The position numbers were made by a program, and so were the translations under genes. 53,779 nucleotides of DNA from Prevotella sp. (GTDB lineage: Bacteria > Bacteroidota > Bacteroidia > Bacteroidales > Bacteroidaceae): positions 1 to 53,779 of the forward strand of contig JAFSYY010000097.1 in assembly GCA_017455845.1 (NCBI GenBank), given 5' to 3'. Shown here piece after piece: positions 16,299-23,136 of this stretch (the first letter of the stretch is position 1; the number at the start of each line of letters is the position of its first letter). The notes below the pieces were generated by a model. It was not told the origin of the DNA, searched no databases, and was given only the letters and a program-made list of their open reading frames with translations.

Positions 16299-17486
16299 AT
16301 GATGGACAACCGTTACATGCAGCGTGGCGTCAGTGCCGCCAAGGAAGACGTCCACGCTGCCATCAAAAACATTGACAAGGGTCTCTTCCCGCAGGCCTTC
16401 TGTAAGATTATACCCGACATCCTGGGCGGCGACCCCGACTATTGTAACATCATGCATGCCGACGGGGCAGGCACCAAGTCGAGCCTCGCCTATATGTACT
16501 GGCGCGAGACGGGCGACCTCTCCGTGTGGAAGGGCATTGCCCAGGATGCCATCGTGATGAATACCGACGACCTGCTCTGCGTGGGTGCGGTGGATAATAT
16601 CCTGGTCAGTTCCACCATCGGGCGCAATAAGATGCTCATCCCCGGCGAGGTTATCTCGGCCATCATCAACGGCACCGACGAACTGCTGGCCGAACTCCGT
16701 AACATGGGCATAGGCATCTATCCCACTGGCGGCGAGACGGCCGACGTAGGCGACCTGGTGCGCACCATTATCGTAGACAGTACCGTGACCTGTCGCATGA
16801 AGCGCAGCGATGTCATCGACAATGCCAACATACGGCCGGGGGATGTCATCGTGGGACTCTCGTCAACGGGGCAGGCCACCTACGAACACCGGTATAATGG
16901 TGGCATGGGCAGCAACGGCCTCACCTCGGCCCGCCACGATGTCTTTGCGAAGTACCTCGCAGAGAAATATCCTGAGAGTTACGACCATGCCGTGCCCGAT
17001 GAACTGGTGTACAGCGGCCATTATCGGCTGACGGATGAAGCCGACCTCTCACCTCTCGCCTCTCACCACTCACCTCTGTCAATGGGAGAACTCGTCCTCT
17101 CGCCGACGCGCACTTACGCTCCTGTCATCAAGCAACTGCTCGACGAACTGCGTCCAGAGATTCACGGAATGGTGCATTGTACAGGTGGTGCACAGACCAA
17201 GGTGCTACATTTCGTAGGCGACAACTGCCGCGTAATCAAGGACAATATGTTCCCCGTACCCCCGCTGTTCCGTGCCATCCATGAGTGTTCAGGCACTGAC
17301 TGGCGTGAGATGTATCAGGTCTTCAACATGGGTCACCGCATGGAGATCTATGTCCGACCCGAGATTGCCGACCAGGTTATCGCTGTCTCAAAGTCGTTTA
17401 ACATCGATGCCCAGGTGATAGGCCGCATAGAGGAAGGCCGGAAAAGCCTCTTGATAAAGTCCGAATTTGGAGAATTTAATTACTAG
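16299..17486 (+). CDS. purM: Phosphoribosylformylglycinamidine cyclo-ligase
   Basis: Makes AIR from FGAM in purine synthesis. The 395-residue product has the N-terminal motif MHADGAGTKSSLAYMYW, the conserved DAIVMNTDDLLCVGA, PTGGETADVGDLVRTI, and in the second domain GLSSTGQATYEHRYNGG. This is the long Bacteroidetes form of PurM. Residues about 249-260 (SPLASHHSPLS) come from a heptad array at 17043-17077 and interrupt the second domain without breaking the frame. The gene follows LemA by nine bases and ends just before another heptad array. Confidence 0.95.
   Translation: MMDNRYMQRGVSAAKEDVHAAIKNIDKGLFPQAFCKIIPDILGGDPDYCNIMHADGAGTKSSLAYMYWRETGDLSVWKGIAQDAIVMNTDDLLCVGAVDNILVSSTIGRNKMLIPGEVISAIINGTDELLAELRNMGIGIYPTGGETADVGDLVRTIIVDSTVTCRMKRSDVIDNANIRPGDVIVGLSSTGQATYEHRYNGGMGSNGLTSARHDVFAKYLAEKYPESYDHAVPDELVYSGHYRLTDEADLSPLASHHSPLSMGELVLSPTRTYAPVIKQLLDELRPEIHGMVHCTGGAQTKVLHFVGDNCRVIKDNMFPVPPLFRAIHECSGTDWREMYQVFNMGHRMEIYVRPEIADQVIAVSKSFNIDAQVIGRIEEGRKSLLIKSEFGEFNY
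17043..17077. repeat. Heptad repeat array inside purM
   Basis: Units GACCTCT, CACCTCT, CGCCTCT, CACCACT, CACCTCT in 7-base register, read in frame as a Ser/Pro/His peptide. Confidence 0.88.
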
Positions 17487-17533
17487 TTCAGAGTTTAGAG
17501 TTTAGAGTTCAGAGTTTAGAGTTCATAATTGAT
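17485..17533. repeat. Heptad repeat array between purM and the GHMP kinase gene
   Basis: Seven units: AGTTCAG, AGTTTAG, AGTTTAG, AGTTCAG, AGTTTAG, AGTTCAT, AATTGAT. The purM stop TAG (17484-17486) touches the first unit. Confidence 0.92.
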
Positions 17534-17548
17534 TAGAATAATTGCAGC

Positions 17549-18691
17549 ATGGATAATTATCAGTATCATATTTTTTCCCCGTATCGCGTATGCCCGCTGG
17601 GCGCCCACGTAGACCATCAGCATGGACTGGTGACGGGATTTGCCATTGACAAGGGTGTTGACCTGTGGTTCAACGTCAGGGAGGATGCACATGTGCACTT
17701 GCACTCAAACACTTTCGAGGGCGAGGTGGACTTCGACATCGACCGTCCGTCGCAGGTGAAGGAGCGTCACTGGGGCGACTATGCCCGTGGTGCGAAGTAT
17801 GCGCTGAAAAAGCGCTTCGAACTGAGGCACGGCATCGAGGGTGTCATACAAGGCTCACTGCCCGTGGGCGGCCTGTCGTCGTCGGCTGCCGTACTCATTG
17901 CCTACGTGATGGCTTTTGCCAAGGCCAACGATATCACCCTTCAGCCTTTCGAGGTGGTGAAGATCGCATCGGAGGCCGAGCGTGAGTATATAGGACTGAA
18001 CAACGGCCTCCTGGACCAGGCGTGCATTGCCCTGGGACGCAAGGACGGCCTGCTGTTCCTCGACTGCGACAGCAACGACTGGCGCATCATCAAGCGCAAC
18101 CCCGATATGCCAGAGTTCGAGATAGGCATCTTCTTCTCCGGACTCACACGCTCACTGGTCAACAGCGACTACAACCTGCGTGTCTTCGAGTGTAAGACGG
18201 CGGCGTGGAACATGCTGGCGTATATGGACCAGCCGCTGAAGACCTTCGACAAGACCTTCCTGCGCGACATACCCAAGGCCTCGTTCGACAAGACACGCAT
18301 TGCCATGCCCGCACGCTTCGCACGCAGAGCAGAGCATTTCTATTCGGAGTATCGAAGGGTGCGCCAGGGTGTGACAGCATGGGAGACAGGCAATTTGAAA
18401 CTCTTCGGAAAACTGTCGTTCGACTCTTGCGAGTCGTCTATCCATAACTATGAGTGCGGCTCGCCCGAACTCATTGCCATCTACGAGATTATGCGAGACC
18501 TGCCGGGCGTCTATGGCGGCCGCTTCTCGGGTGCCGGTTTCAAGGGTGCCTGCATTGCCCTTGTAGATCCTACCCAAAAGGAGAATATCGGAAAGGTGCT
18601 CACGGAACGCTATCTGGAGCAGTTCCCGGAATACGAGAACACATTCCAGGTGTTCTGGGTGAAGCCCGACGACGGGGCGAGGTTTGTTTAG
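17549..18691 (+). CDS. GHMP sugar kinase, galacturonokinase-like
   Basis: A 380-residue galactokinase-type GHMP kinase. The sugar-binding signature reads SPYRVCPLGAHVDHQHG (10-26). Galactokinases normally have PGRVNLIGEHTDYN here; the variant PLGAHVDHQ resembles plant galacturonokinase. The ATP-binding motif is LPVGGLSSSAAV (104-115) and motif 3 is SGAGFKGACIAL near the C-terminus. The likely reaction is phosphorylation of a sugar at C1, possibly galacturonic acid; this substrate call is an inference from the signature. The stop codon lies in a ten-unit heptad array whose last unit holds the start codon of a sugar-nucleotide pyrophosphorylase-like gene, so the two probably act in sequence (sugar-1-phosphate, then nucleotide sugar). 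Confidence 0.85.
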   Translation: MDNYQYHIFSPYRVCPLGAHVDHQHGLVTGFAIDKGVDLWFNVREDAHVHLHSNTFEGEVDFDIDRPSQVKERHWGDYARGAKYALKKRFELRHGIEGVIQGSLPVGGLSSSAAVLIAYVMAFAKANDITLQPFEVVKIASEAEREYIGLNNGLLDQACIALGRKDGLLFLDCDSNDWRIIKRNPDMPEFEIGIFFSGLTRSLVNSDYNLRVFECKTAAWNMLAYMDQPLKTFDKTFLRDIPKASFDKTRIAMPARFARRAEHFYSEYRRVRQGVTAWETGNLKLFGKLSFDSCESSIHNYECGSPELIAIYEIMRDLPGVYGGRFSGAGFKGACIALVDPTQKENIGKVLTERYLEQFPEYENTFQVFWVKPDDGARFV

Positions 18692-18759
18692 TTCATAGTT
18701 TAGAGTTTAGAGTTCATAGTTTAGAGTTTAGAGTTCAGAGTTTAGAGTTCATAGTTATG
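18690..18759. repeat. Ten-unit heptad array from stop codon to start codon
   Basis: Ten perfect 7-base steps: AGTTCAT, AGTTTAG, AGTTTAG, AGTTCAT, AGTTTAG, AGTTTAG, AGTTCAG, AGTTTAG, AGTTCAT, AGTTATG. The upstream stop TAG (18689-18691) enters the first unit and the downstream ATG (18757-18759) is the end of the last unit, so the whole 70-base spacer is repeat. Confidence 0.95.
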
Positions 18760-19533
18760 AAGAATATTGTTATTGCAGCAGGATATGCCACAAGGTTGGG
18801 GGAGTTGACCAAGAACTTCCCTAAACCGTTGTTGAAAATAGGCGAGAGCACCATCCTCGGACGTATGCTCGACGATATTGACCGCATACCCGATATTGAT
18901 GAGCATATCATCATCACCAACCATAAGTTTGCAGCCATCTTTCAACAATGGGCCGAAAAGCAGTCCTACAGCAAGCCCATCACCATCATCGACGACGGCA
19001 CAGAGACCAACGACACCCGACTGGGTGCCGTCTGCGACCTGCTCTTGGCCATCAATGGCGACAGCCAAACCGACAATCGGAAATCGGTGAATAGAAACTC
19101 TATCGACGACGACCTCCTGGTGGTTGCTGCCGACAACCTCCTGTTCTTCTCGTTCCAGGAGTTTGTCGATTTCGCCAAGGCGAAGCAGACCAGTTGCATT
19201 ATGTGCCATGAGCAGCCCTCTATAGAGAAACTGCAACGCACGGGCGTCGTAGAACTGGACGCTAACAACCGCGTGCTCGGTATGGAGGAAAAACCGCAGG
19301 TGCCGAAGAGCCACTGGGCCGTTCCACCTTTCTATATCTATCTGAAGAAAGACCTCGACCTTGTGCGCCATGCCGTCGAAAACGGCTGTGGAAAGGATGC
19401 ACCAGGCAATCTGGCCCACTATATGGTCGACCATACCGTCATGCATGCCTGGCCGATGTCTGCCGGACGCTTCGACATAGGTAGCCTCGACACCTACTAT
19501 GAAGCCCAGCGCCTCTATGGGAGTAAAGACTAA
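18757..19533 (+). CDS. Sugar-phosphate nucleotidyltransferase
   Basis: The 258-residue protein is an NTP transferase of the RmlA/GlmU-N type. It starts MKNIVIAAGYATRLGELTKN, where AAGYATRL (7-14) and FPKPLLKI (21-28) form the nucleotide-binding loop; NTP and sugar sites continue in VVAADNLLFFS and VLGMEEKPQVP, and the end segment RFDIGSLDTYYEAQ is typical. An open frame runs upstream through the GHMP kinase gene, but this ATG is the one that begins the conserved domain. Residues about 107-121 (DSQTDNRKSVNRNSI) look like an inserted loop. Following a galacturonokinase-like gene, a role in forming a nucleotide sugar is likely; the base and sugar are unknown. Confidence 0.88.
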   Translation: MKNIVIAAGYATRLGELTKNFPKPLLKIGESTILGRMLDDIDRIPDIDEHIIITNHKFAAIFQQWAEKQSYSKPITIIDDGTETNDTRLGAVCDLLLAINGDSQTDNRKSVNRNSIDDDLLVVAADNLLFFSFQEFVDFAKAKQTSCIMCHEQPSIEKLQRTGVVELDANNRVLGMEEKPQVPKSHWAVPPFYIYLKKDLDLVRHAVENGCGKDAPGNLAHYMVDHTVMHAWPMSAGRFDIGSLDTYYEAQRLYGSKD

Positions 19534-19606
19534 CTCAACTTTCGCAAGTTGAGTAGTTAAGGGAGTTAATGTAGTTAAAGTAGTTAAAGACGTTAGATTT
19601 GATGCT
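19534..19606 (+). repeat. Hairpin CTCAACTT/AAGTTGAG followed by 9-base GTTA repeats
   Basis: CTCAACTT-TCGC-AAGTTGAG (19534-19553) starts right after the stop codon. It is followed by GTTAAGGGA, GTTAATGTA, GTTAAAGTA, GTTAAAGAC and GTTAG in 9-base steps. The same hairpin with GTTA repeats is found at 8756-8775 on the other strand. It could act as a weak terminator but lacks a T run. Confidence 0.85.
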
Positions 19607-19623
19607 TTAATTAGTTAAAGACG

Positions 19624-19783
19624 GCTTGTTTGAAAGTCAAAGCATGCTTGTTTGAAGGTCAAAACATACTCCTTTGAAAGTTGTCGACCTAGGTCAATCG
19701 ATCTGTCGACCTAGGTCAATCAATCTGTCGACTTAGGTCAATCGATCTGTCGACCTAGGTCAATCGACCTGTCGACCTAGGTC
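19624..19783. repeat. Two adjoining 22-base period arrays, one of palindromes
   Basis: First, GCTTGTTTGAAAGTCAAAGC (19624) recurs at 19646 with two changes and partially at 19668. Then five copies of GTCGACCTAGGTC start at 19683, 19705, 19727, 19749 and 19771, exactly 22 bases apart, separated by AATCGATCT-like spacers. Each contains the perfect palindrome GACCTAGGTC (one copy has GACTTAGGTC). Two helical turns per step would place every palindrome on the same face of the DNA. The arrays end about 115 bases before the promoter at 19898. Apart from the repeats I see nothing between 19534 and 19897. Confidence 0.92.
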
Positions 19784-19897
19784 ACGCGGTTCTTTGTCAG
19801 CCGTCAAAGATATTTTTTTCTGTTAAGCATTTTTCCTGAATCCGCTAAACTTTTCAGCACCTTTTTCTTTTCTTCCCTAAAAATTCTTCTTCAAAAG

Positions 19898-19929
19898 TTT
19901 GGGGGATAAGGGAATTATCACTAACTTTG
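19898..19929 (+). promoter_or_regulatory. Promoter of the DUF6922/AbiEii-type locus
   Basis: TTTG at 19898-19901 and TAACTTTG at 19922-19929 with 20 bases between them, near the Bacteroidetes consensus. The leader to the start at 20047 is about 110 bases and contains a small hairpin around CCCACTGAGGTGGG. Confidence 0.88.
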
Positions 19930-20046
19930 CAACCGCCTTCAGCCCGATGGCGATGATGCCCACTGAGGTGGGATGATCTGCAGGGATGGACACTATATCA
20001 TGGTAAAAGCGTCACACGATGCTTTGTCGATAGGCTATGTAACGAA

Positions 20047-20388
20047 ATGAATAATTTGGATATAGACATCAAACAGTTTCTTATTGAGAAACTGAAGCAG
20101 CAACACTGTTTATGGAGTTATGAAAGCGACTCCGTGCAGGACATCCCCGACGACATTCTAGTGGAGTTGGTGATGCTGTATTTAGACATTGAAGAAATAA
20201 ATCTCTTGTTCCAACTTTTCCCATACAAGACGGTAAAGCGTGCCTGGATTGAGAATGTGGTGGCTCAGGGTGAACGCTACTATAATCTGAACTATTTCTT
20301 TGCCTGGTATTATTTTCGTGCCAAGCAACCTCGCAGTTACGTCAAGGCAATGGCTACTCGACAACTCAACAAACGACTGACAGCATGA
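20047..20388 (+). CDS. DUF6922-type protein, probable antitoxin-side partner of a nucleotidyltransferase
   Basis: A 113-residue protein (MNNLDIDIKQFLIEKLKQQH at the start) with FWSYES-like segment CLWSYESDSVQDIPDDILVE and the end YFFAWYYFRAKQPRSYVKAM. This pattern matches small Bacteroidetes proteins (DUF6922) that precede AbiEii-family nucleotidyltransferases. It overlaps the next gene by ATGA. A role as the partner or antitoxin is inferred from position. Base composition is AT-richer than the surrounding metabolic genes. The partner gene is broken, so the pair is probably no longer functional. Confidence 0.7.
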   Translation: MNNLDIDIKQFLIEKLKQQHCLWSYESDSVQDIPDDILVELVMLYLDIEEINLLFQLFPYKTVKRAWIENVVAQGERYYNLNYFFAWYYFRAKQPRSYVKAMATRQLNKRLTA

Positions 20389-20908
20389 ACGCACAATCTC
20401 TTGCCCCACAGACTGGCAGGCTTATCGAGGCGGTGAGCCAATTGGAGTGCATCAAGCCCTTTGTACTGGTTGGTGGTACTGCCCTTTCTATCCAGTTGAA
20501 AACCCGTCAGAGCGAAGATTTGGACTTCATGCGTTGGCAGCAGGGGAAAAACGACACCCTCGACATAGGCTGGCCTACTTTGCAGCGTGACCTTGAAACG
20601 GTTGGCGAGGTGCAGGTTGTTCAGGTGGCGGGATTCGACCAAGTGCTTTTCGTGGTTGACGGTGTGAAGATTTCGTTTTACGTAGCCCCACGCAAACGTA
20701 TAGCAACGATGCGTGAAATTCCTTATATGAACAATATCCGGCTCGCAGATGTGGAATCATTGGTGTGATGAAGATGGAAGCCATGATGCACCGCAGCAAG
20801 TTCCGCGACTATTATGACATCTATTCCATACTGAGAAGTGGGGTTGATATTCACAAGTTGATTCCTCTGGCATTGGAACATTCTAGCCATAGGCTGAAGA
20901 CAAAGGGC
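20385..20908 (+). pseudogene. AbiEii/AbiGii-family nucleotidyltransferase, frameshifted and truncated
   Basis: The N-terminal part (127 residues to the TGA at 20766) shows the minimal nucleotidyltransferase motif FVLVGGTALSIQLKTRQSED with D53-D55-like acidic pair SEDLDF. At 20762-20768 the frame breaks: a missing base turns the expected Ser-Leu-Gly-Val-Met-Lys into a stop, and the sequence continues one frame over with MKMEAMMHRSKFRDYYDIYS, the usual C-terminal motif of this family (KxxRxKxRDxxD). It continues to about HRLKTKG (20905), where it joins an unrelated sequence. AbiEii-type proteins transfer nucleotides and act as toxins or phage-abortive factors; this copy should be dead. Confidence 0.85.
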
Positions 20909-21124
20909 CTCTATACACTCTATGCCACTGCCGACGGCTATGCTGACAGCGACCCTGTGACTGCCACCATCACATGGAGCGACGGAACGATGAAGGCAGA
21001 AAACATTACCATTGAAGGCACGCGCGACAAACTGGGTGACGTAAACGGTGACGGCATCGTGGATGTGAGCGACTATATCGGCGTGGCCAACATCATCCTT
21101 ACGGGGTCGGTTGGCGGCAAATAA
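20909..21124 (+). pseudogene. Dockerin-like tail of a secreted protein fused onto the broken nucleotidyltransferase
   Basis: From about 20906 the frame continues as LYTLYATADGYADSDPVTAT, a beta-sandwich-like segment, then LGDVNGDGIVDVSDYIGVAN, a calcium-binding dockerin-type repeat, ending at TGSVGGK. Such ends belong to secreted Prevotella proteins and not to cytoplasmic nucleotidyltransferases, so the junction is a recombination event. Only one of the two dockerin half-repeats is present. There is no signal peptide in front, so this tail cannot be exported from this locus. Confidence 0.8.
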
Positions 21125-21170
21125 CGGTATCATCATCCTTACGGGGTCGGTTGGCGGCAAATAACGGTAT
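21091..21170 (+). repeat. 40-base tandem duplication at the end of the chimera
   Basis: The 40 bases beginning CATCATCCTTACGGGGTCGG are present twice in a row (21091-21130 and 21131-21170) without a mismatch. The duplication spans the stop codon of the dockerin frame and is probably recent. Confidence 0.93.
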
Positions 21171-21207
21171 CAGCCAGAGGAAACTGATTAGTAACGTCCG
21201 TGCCATG

Positions 21208-21244
21208 AAAAAATCGGGCAGATTGCTTTGCAGTCTGCCCGATT
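21208..21244 (-). terminator. Terminator of the secreted-protein gene
   Basis: Perfect 11-base stem AATCGGGCAGA (21212-21222) and TCTGCCCGATT (21234-21244). On the minus strand it is followed by six T (21208-21213 region), so it ends the transcript of the gene at 21265-22950. It may also stop transcription coming from the broken toxin locus. Confidence 0.88.
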
Positions 21245-21264
21245 ATTAGTATGCTTGGTGCAAA

Positions 21265-22950
21265 TTACTTCCGAATCATCTTCTTGCCGTCGCGGATGAC
21301 GATGCCACGGAAGGCAGCATCAACCTTCTGGCCAGCCATGTTGAAGGTCTCACCCTTCTGGGCTGTAGCAGCCTTCATCTCGTAGACACCTTCCGTAGCG
21401 CTGTGGTCAACCACGGTGTTTGCGGTAGCAAGGTCGAGCACTGCCACGAAGCAGATCTGAGTACCCTTGTTGGTGAAGGTTACCTTATCCTCTACGAAGT
21501 CAAGGTCGTAGACACGTACGTCGGCATTGCCCGCCATGTCCTTCACCTCCTTGATGACGGGATTGCCTTCCTCGTCAACACCCTCAGCCTCGCGGCGCAG
21601 GTCGTTGAAGCAGCACATAGGCACCTCGGCATAGTCGTATTCCACGCCGTTGACCTCTCTCCAGCCTGTAGCGGCGGTAGCAGCAGCCTCGGCGCCGTTT
21701 ACATAACTGTAGAACGTGAGGCGCACGGCCTTCTTACCCTCGAAAGAAATCGTGTTCTGTGCACCGTTCGACAACTTCAGCGTGGTGACACTGTCGCCAG
21801 GGAATGTCATGCCAGGAACCTGGATGCCGGGAACGATGACGGGATCGGCACTGCTCCAGTTCTTGGTGTCGTTGCCAGAGATAGACATCTCATAGCCGTA
21901 GTAGGCTGTGCCACCCTGTCCTTCCATCGTGTTCTCGTTGCAATACCCCCAGATAGTAGGATTGTCAGGATTGTCATAGAATAAATAGACCTTCTCCGTG
22001 TTTGTGGGAGCCTTGTTGACCAGAATCTTTTCCGATGCGACCTCAGATGTGATGCTGCCCTCGCGGAGAGCACGTGCATAGACGGTAGCGCTTTCGAAGA
22101 GCGTGAAGGCGCGGTCGCCATTCTTCCAGGTGGCCTGGTCGAGGCTGTACTCGATGGTAGAGCCGATGGTCTCGCTCTTGATGTAGACGGTACCGTTTTG
22201 CTGCTTGATGACAGGCATCTTGACGGTGACGCCGTCAACGAGGACCAGGGTAGTAGCCATGGCAGAGTTGATGAAATTGCCCTCGCCGATGGCCACGGCC
22301 TTCACGGTAGTGCCATCCTCCACTTTGAAGGGTGCGGCATACACCTCGCCAGCGTCAGCGCCGGGGTTGGTGCCGTCGGTGGTGTAGCGAATCTCCTTCA
22401 TGTTGTCCACGGGGTTGATAGCCACAGTACCTGTTTCCGGGTCAACATCGAAGGTTGGGGTGTCCAATTGAATCTTGGCCTCGCCCGTGTACTCCACGCT
22501 GATGTAGAAGATACCAGTCTCGCCGCTGCCACGCTTCACGGTGTGTGTGCCAGCCTGAATGTTCTCGAGGGTGTAAACCATACCGCCTTCGATTTCTGCA
22601 GAACTGGCCACATCCAGTTCCTCATCGTCGAACTTAATGGTGTTCTTGCTCCAGTTCGACTGAACGATGATCACCTTGGACTCAGCAGTTGCCGTCCACT
22701 GCACGAGTGTGGCACCCTCCATCTTCAGACCCTTGGTGAAGGAGTTGCCAGCGTATGTACAGCCCGTGAACTTGGCATTGAAGTTGTGCTTGGCAGAGTT
22801 CCATGTGAGGTAGTCCTCGGCAGCGATTTCAGCACCGTTCAACTTCACGACGTTTGAACCATTGAAGATGATTTCATACTTGTCGCCCACTGCAGCCCAC
22901 GTTGTAACGGACAGCATAAGCAACGTCATTAGCGTAAAAAGTTTTTTCAT
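21265..22950 (-). CDS. Secreted protein with chitobiase-like and C-terminal sorting domains
   Basis: A 561-residue exported protein with signal peptide MKKLFTLMTLLMLSVTTWA. After an N-terminal domain of unknown type, a segment with IRYTTDGTNPGADAGEVYAA (about 185-205) matches the bacterial Ig-like/chitobiase C-terminal repeat in which a Thr-Asp-Gly-Thr-x-Pro core is conserved; a second copy may be TIEYSLDQATWKNGDRAFTL. The C-terminus, ETFNMAGQKVDAAFRGIVIRDGKKMIRK in pattern, has the form of a type IX secretion sorting tail. Binding or structural function is likely, with no catalytic motif seen. It is divergent from the pectate lyase gene and shares its intergenic region. Confidence 0.82.
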   Translation of the reverse strand: MKKLFTLMTLLMLSVTTWAAVGDKYEIIFNGSNVVKLNGAEIAAEDYLTWNSAKHNFNAKFTGCTYAGNSFTKGLKMEGATLVQWTATAESKVIIVQSNWSKNTIKFDDEELDVASSAEIEGGMVYTLENIQAGTHTVKRGSGETGIFYISVEYTGEAKIQLDTPTFDVDPETGTVAINPVDNMKEIRYTTDGTNPGADAGEVYAAPFKVEDGTTVKAVAIGEGNFINSAMATTLVLVDGVTVKMPVIKQQNGTVYIKSETIGSTIEYSLDQATWKNGDRAFTLFESATVYARALREGSITSEVASEKILVNKAPTNTEKVYLFYDNPDNPTIWGYCNENTMEGQGGTAYYGYEMSISGNDTKNWSSADPVIVPGIQVPGMTFPGDSVTTLKLSNGAQNTISFEGKKAVRLTFYSYVNGAEAAATAATGWREVNGVEYDYAEVPMCCFNDLRREAEGVDEEGNPVIKEVKDMAGNADVRVYDLDFVEDKVTFTNKGTQICFVAVLDLATANTVVDHSATEGVYEMKAATAQKGETFNMAGQKVDAAFRGIVIRDGKKMIRK

Positions 22951-23004
22951 ACTAATAATTGTTTGTTTTAGTTGTTAATTAATAGTGGATATAGAAATTC
23001 GATG

Positions 23005-23012
23005 CAAAGGTA
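23005..23012 (-). promoter_or_regulatory. -7 box for the secreted chitobiase-like protein gene
   Basis: TACCTTTG on the minus strand, 54 bases before the start at 22950. No clear -33 TTTG. Confidence 0.65.
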
Positions 23013-23096
23013 ATAAAAAAATTGATAATACGTAAAAAAATTAAGGTTTTTAGTTATTTTTTTCAGTCCATGTGTCATTATTTTCGTATTTATTTG

Positions 23097-23104
23097 TAAC
23101 TTTG
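23097..23104 (+). promoter_or_regulatory. -7 box for the pectate lyase gene
   Basis: TAACTTTG, 32 bases before the ATG at 23137. TGTG at 23071-23074 sits near the -33 position. It is divergent from the box at 23005-23012. Confidence 0.7.
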
Positions 23105-23136
23105 TGCCAAATTATTTAAAAACTACCGAAAAAACA

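Noticed and set aside
19683-19783. CRISPR-like array
   Set aside because: The step is only 22 bases, the spacers are about nine bases and nearly identical, and no cas gene is near.
19930-20046. tRNA or other structured RNA in the leader before the DUF6922 gene
   Set aside because: Only one small hairpin can be drawn; there is no cloverleaf or CCA-type end.
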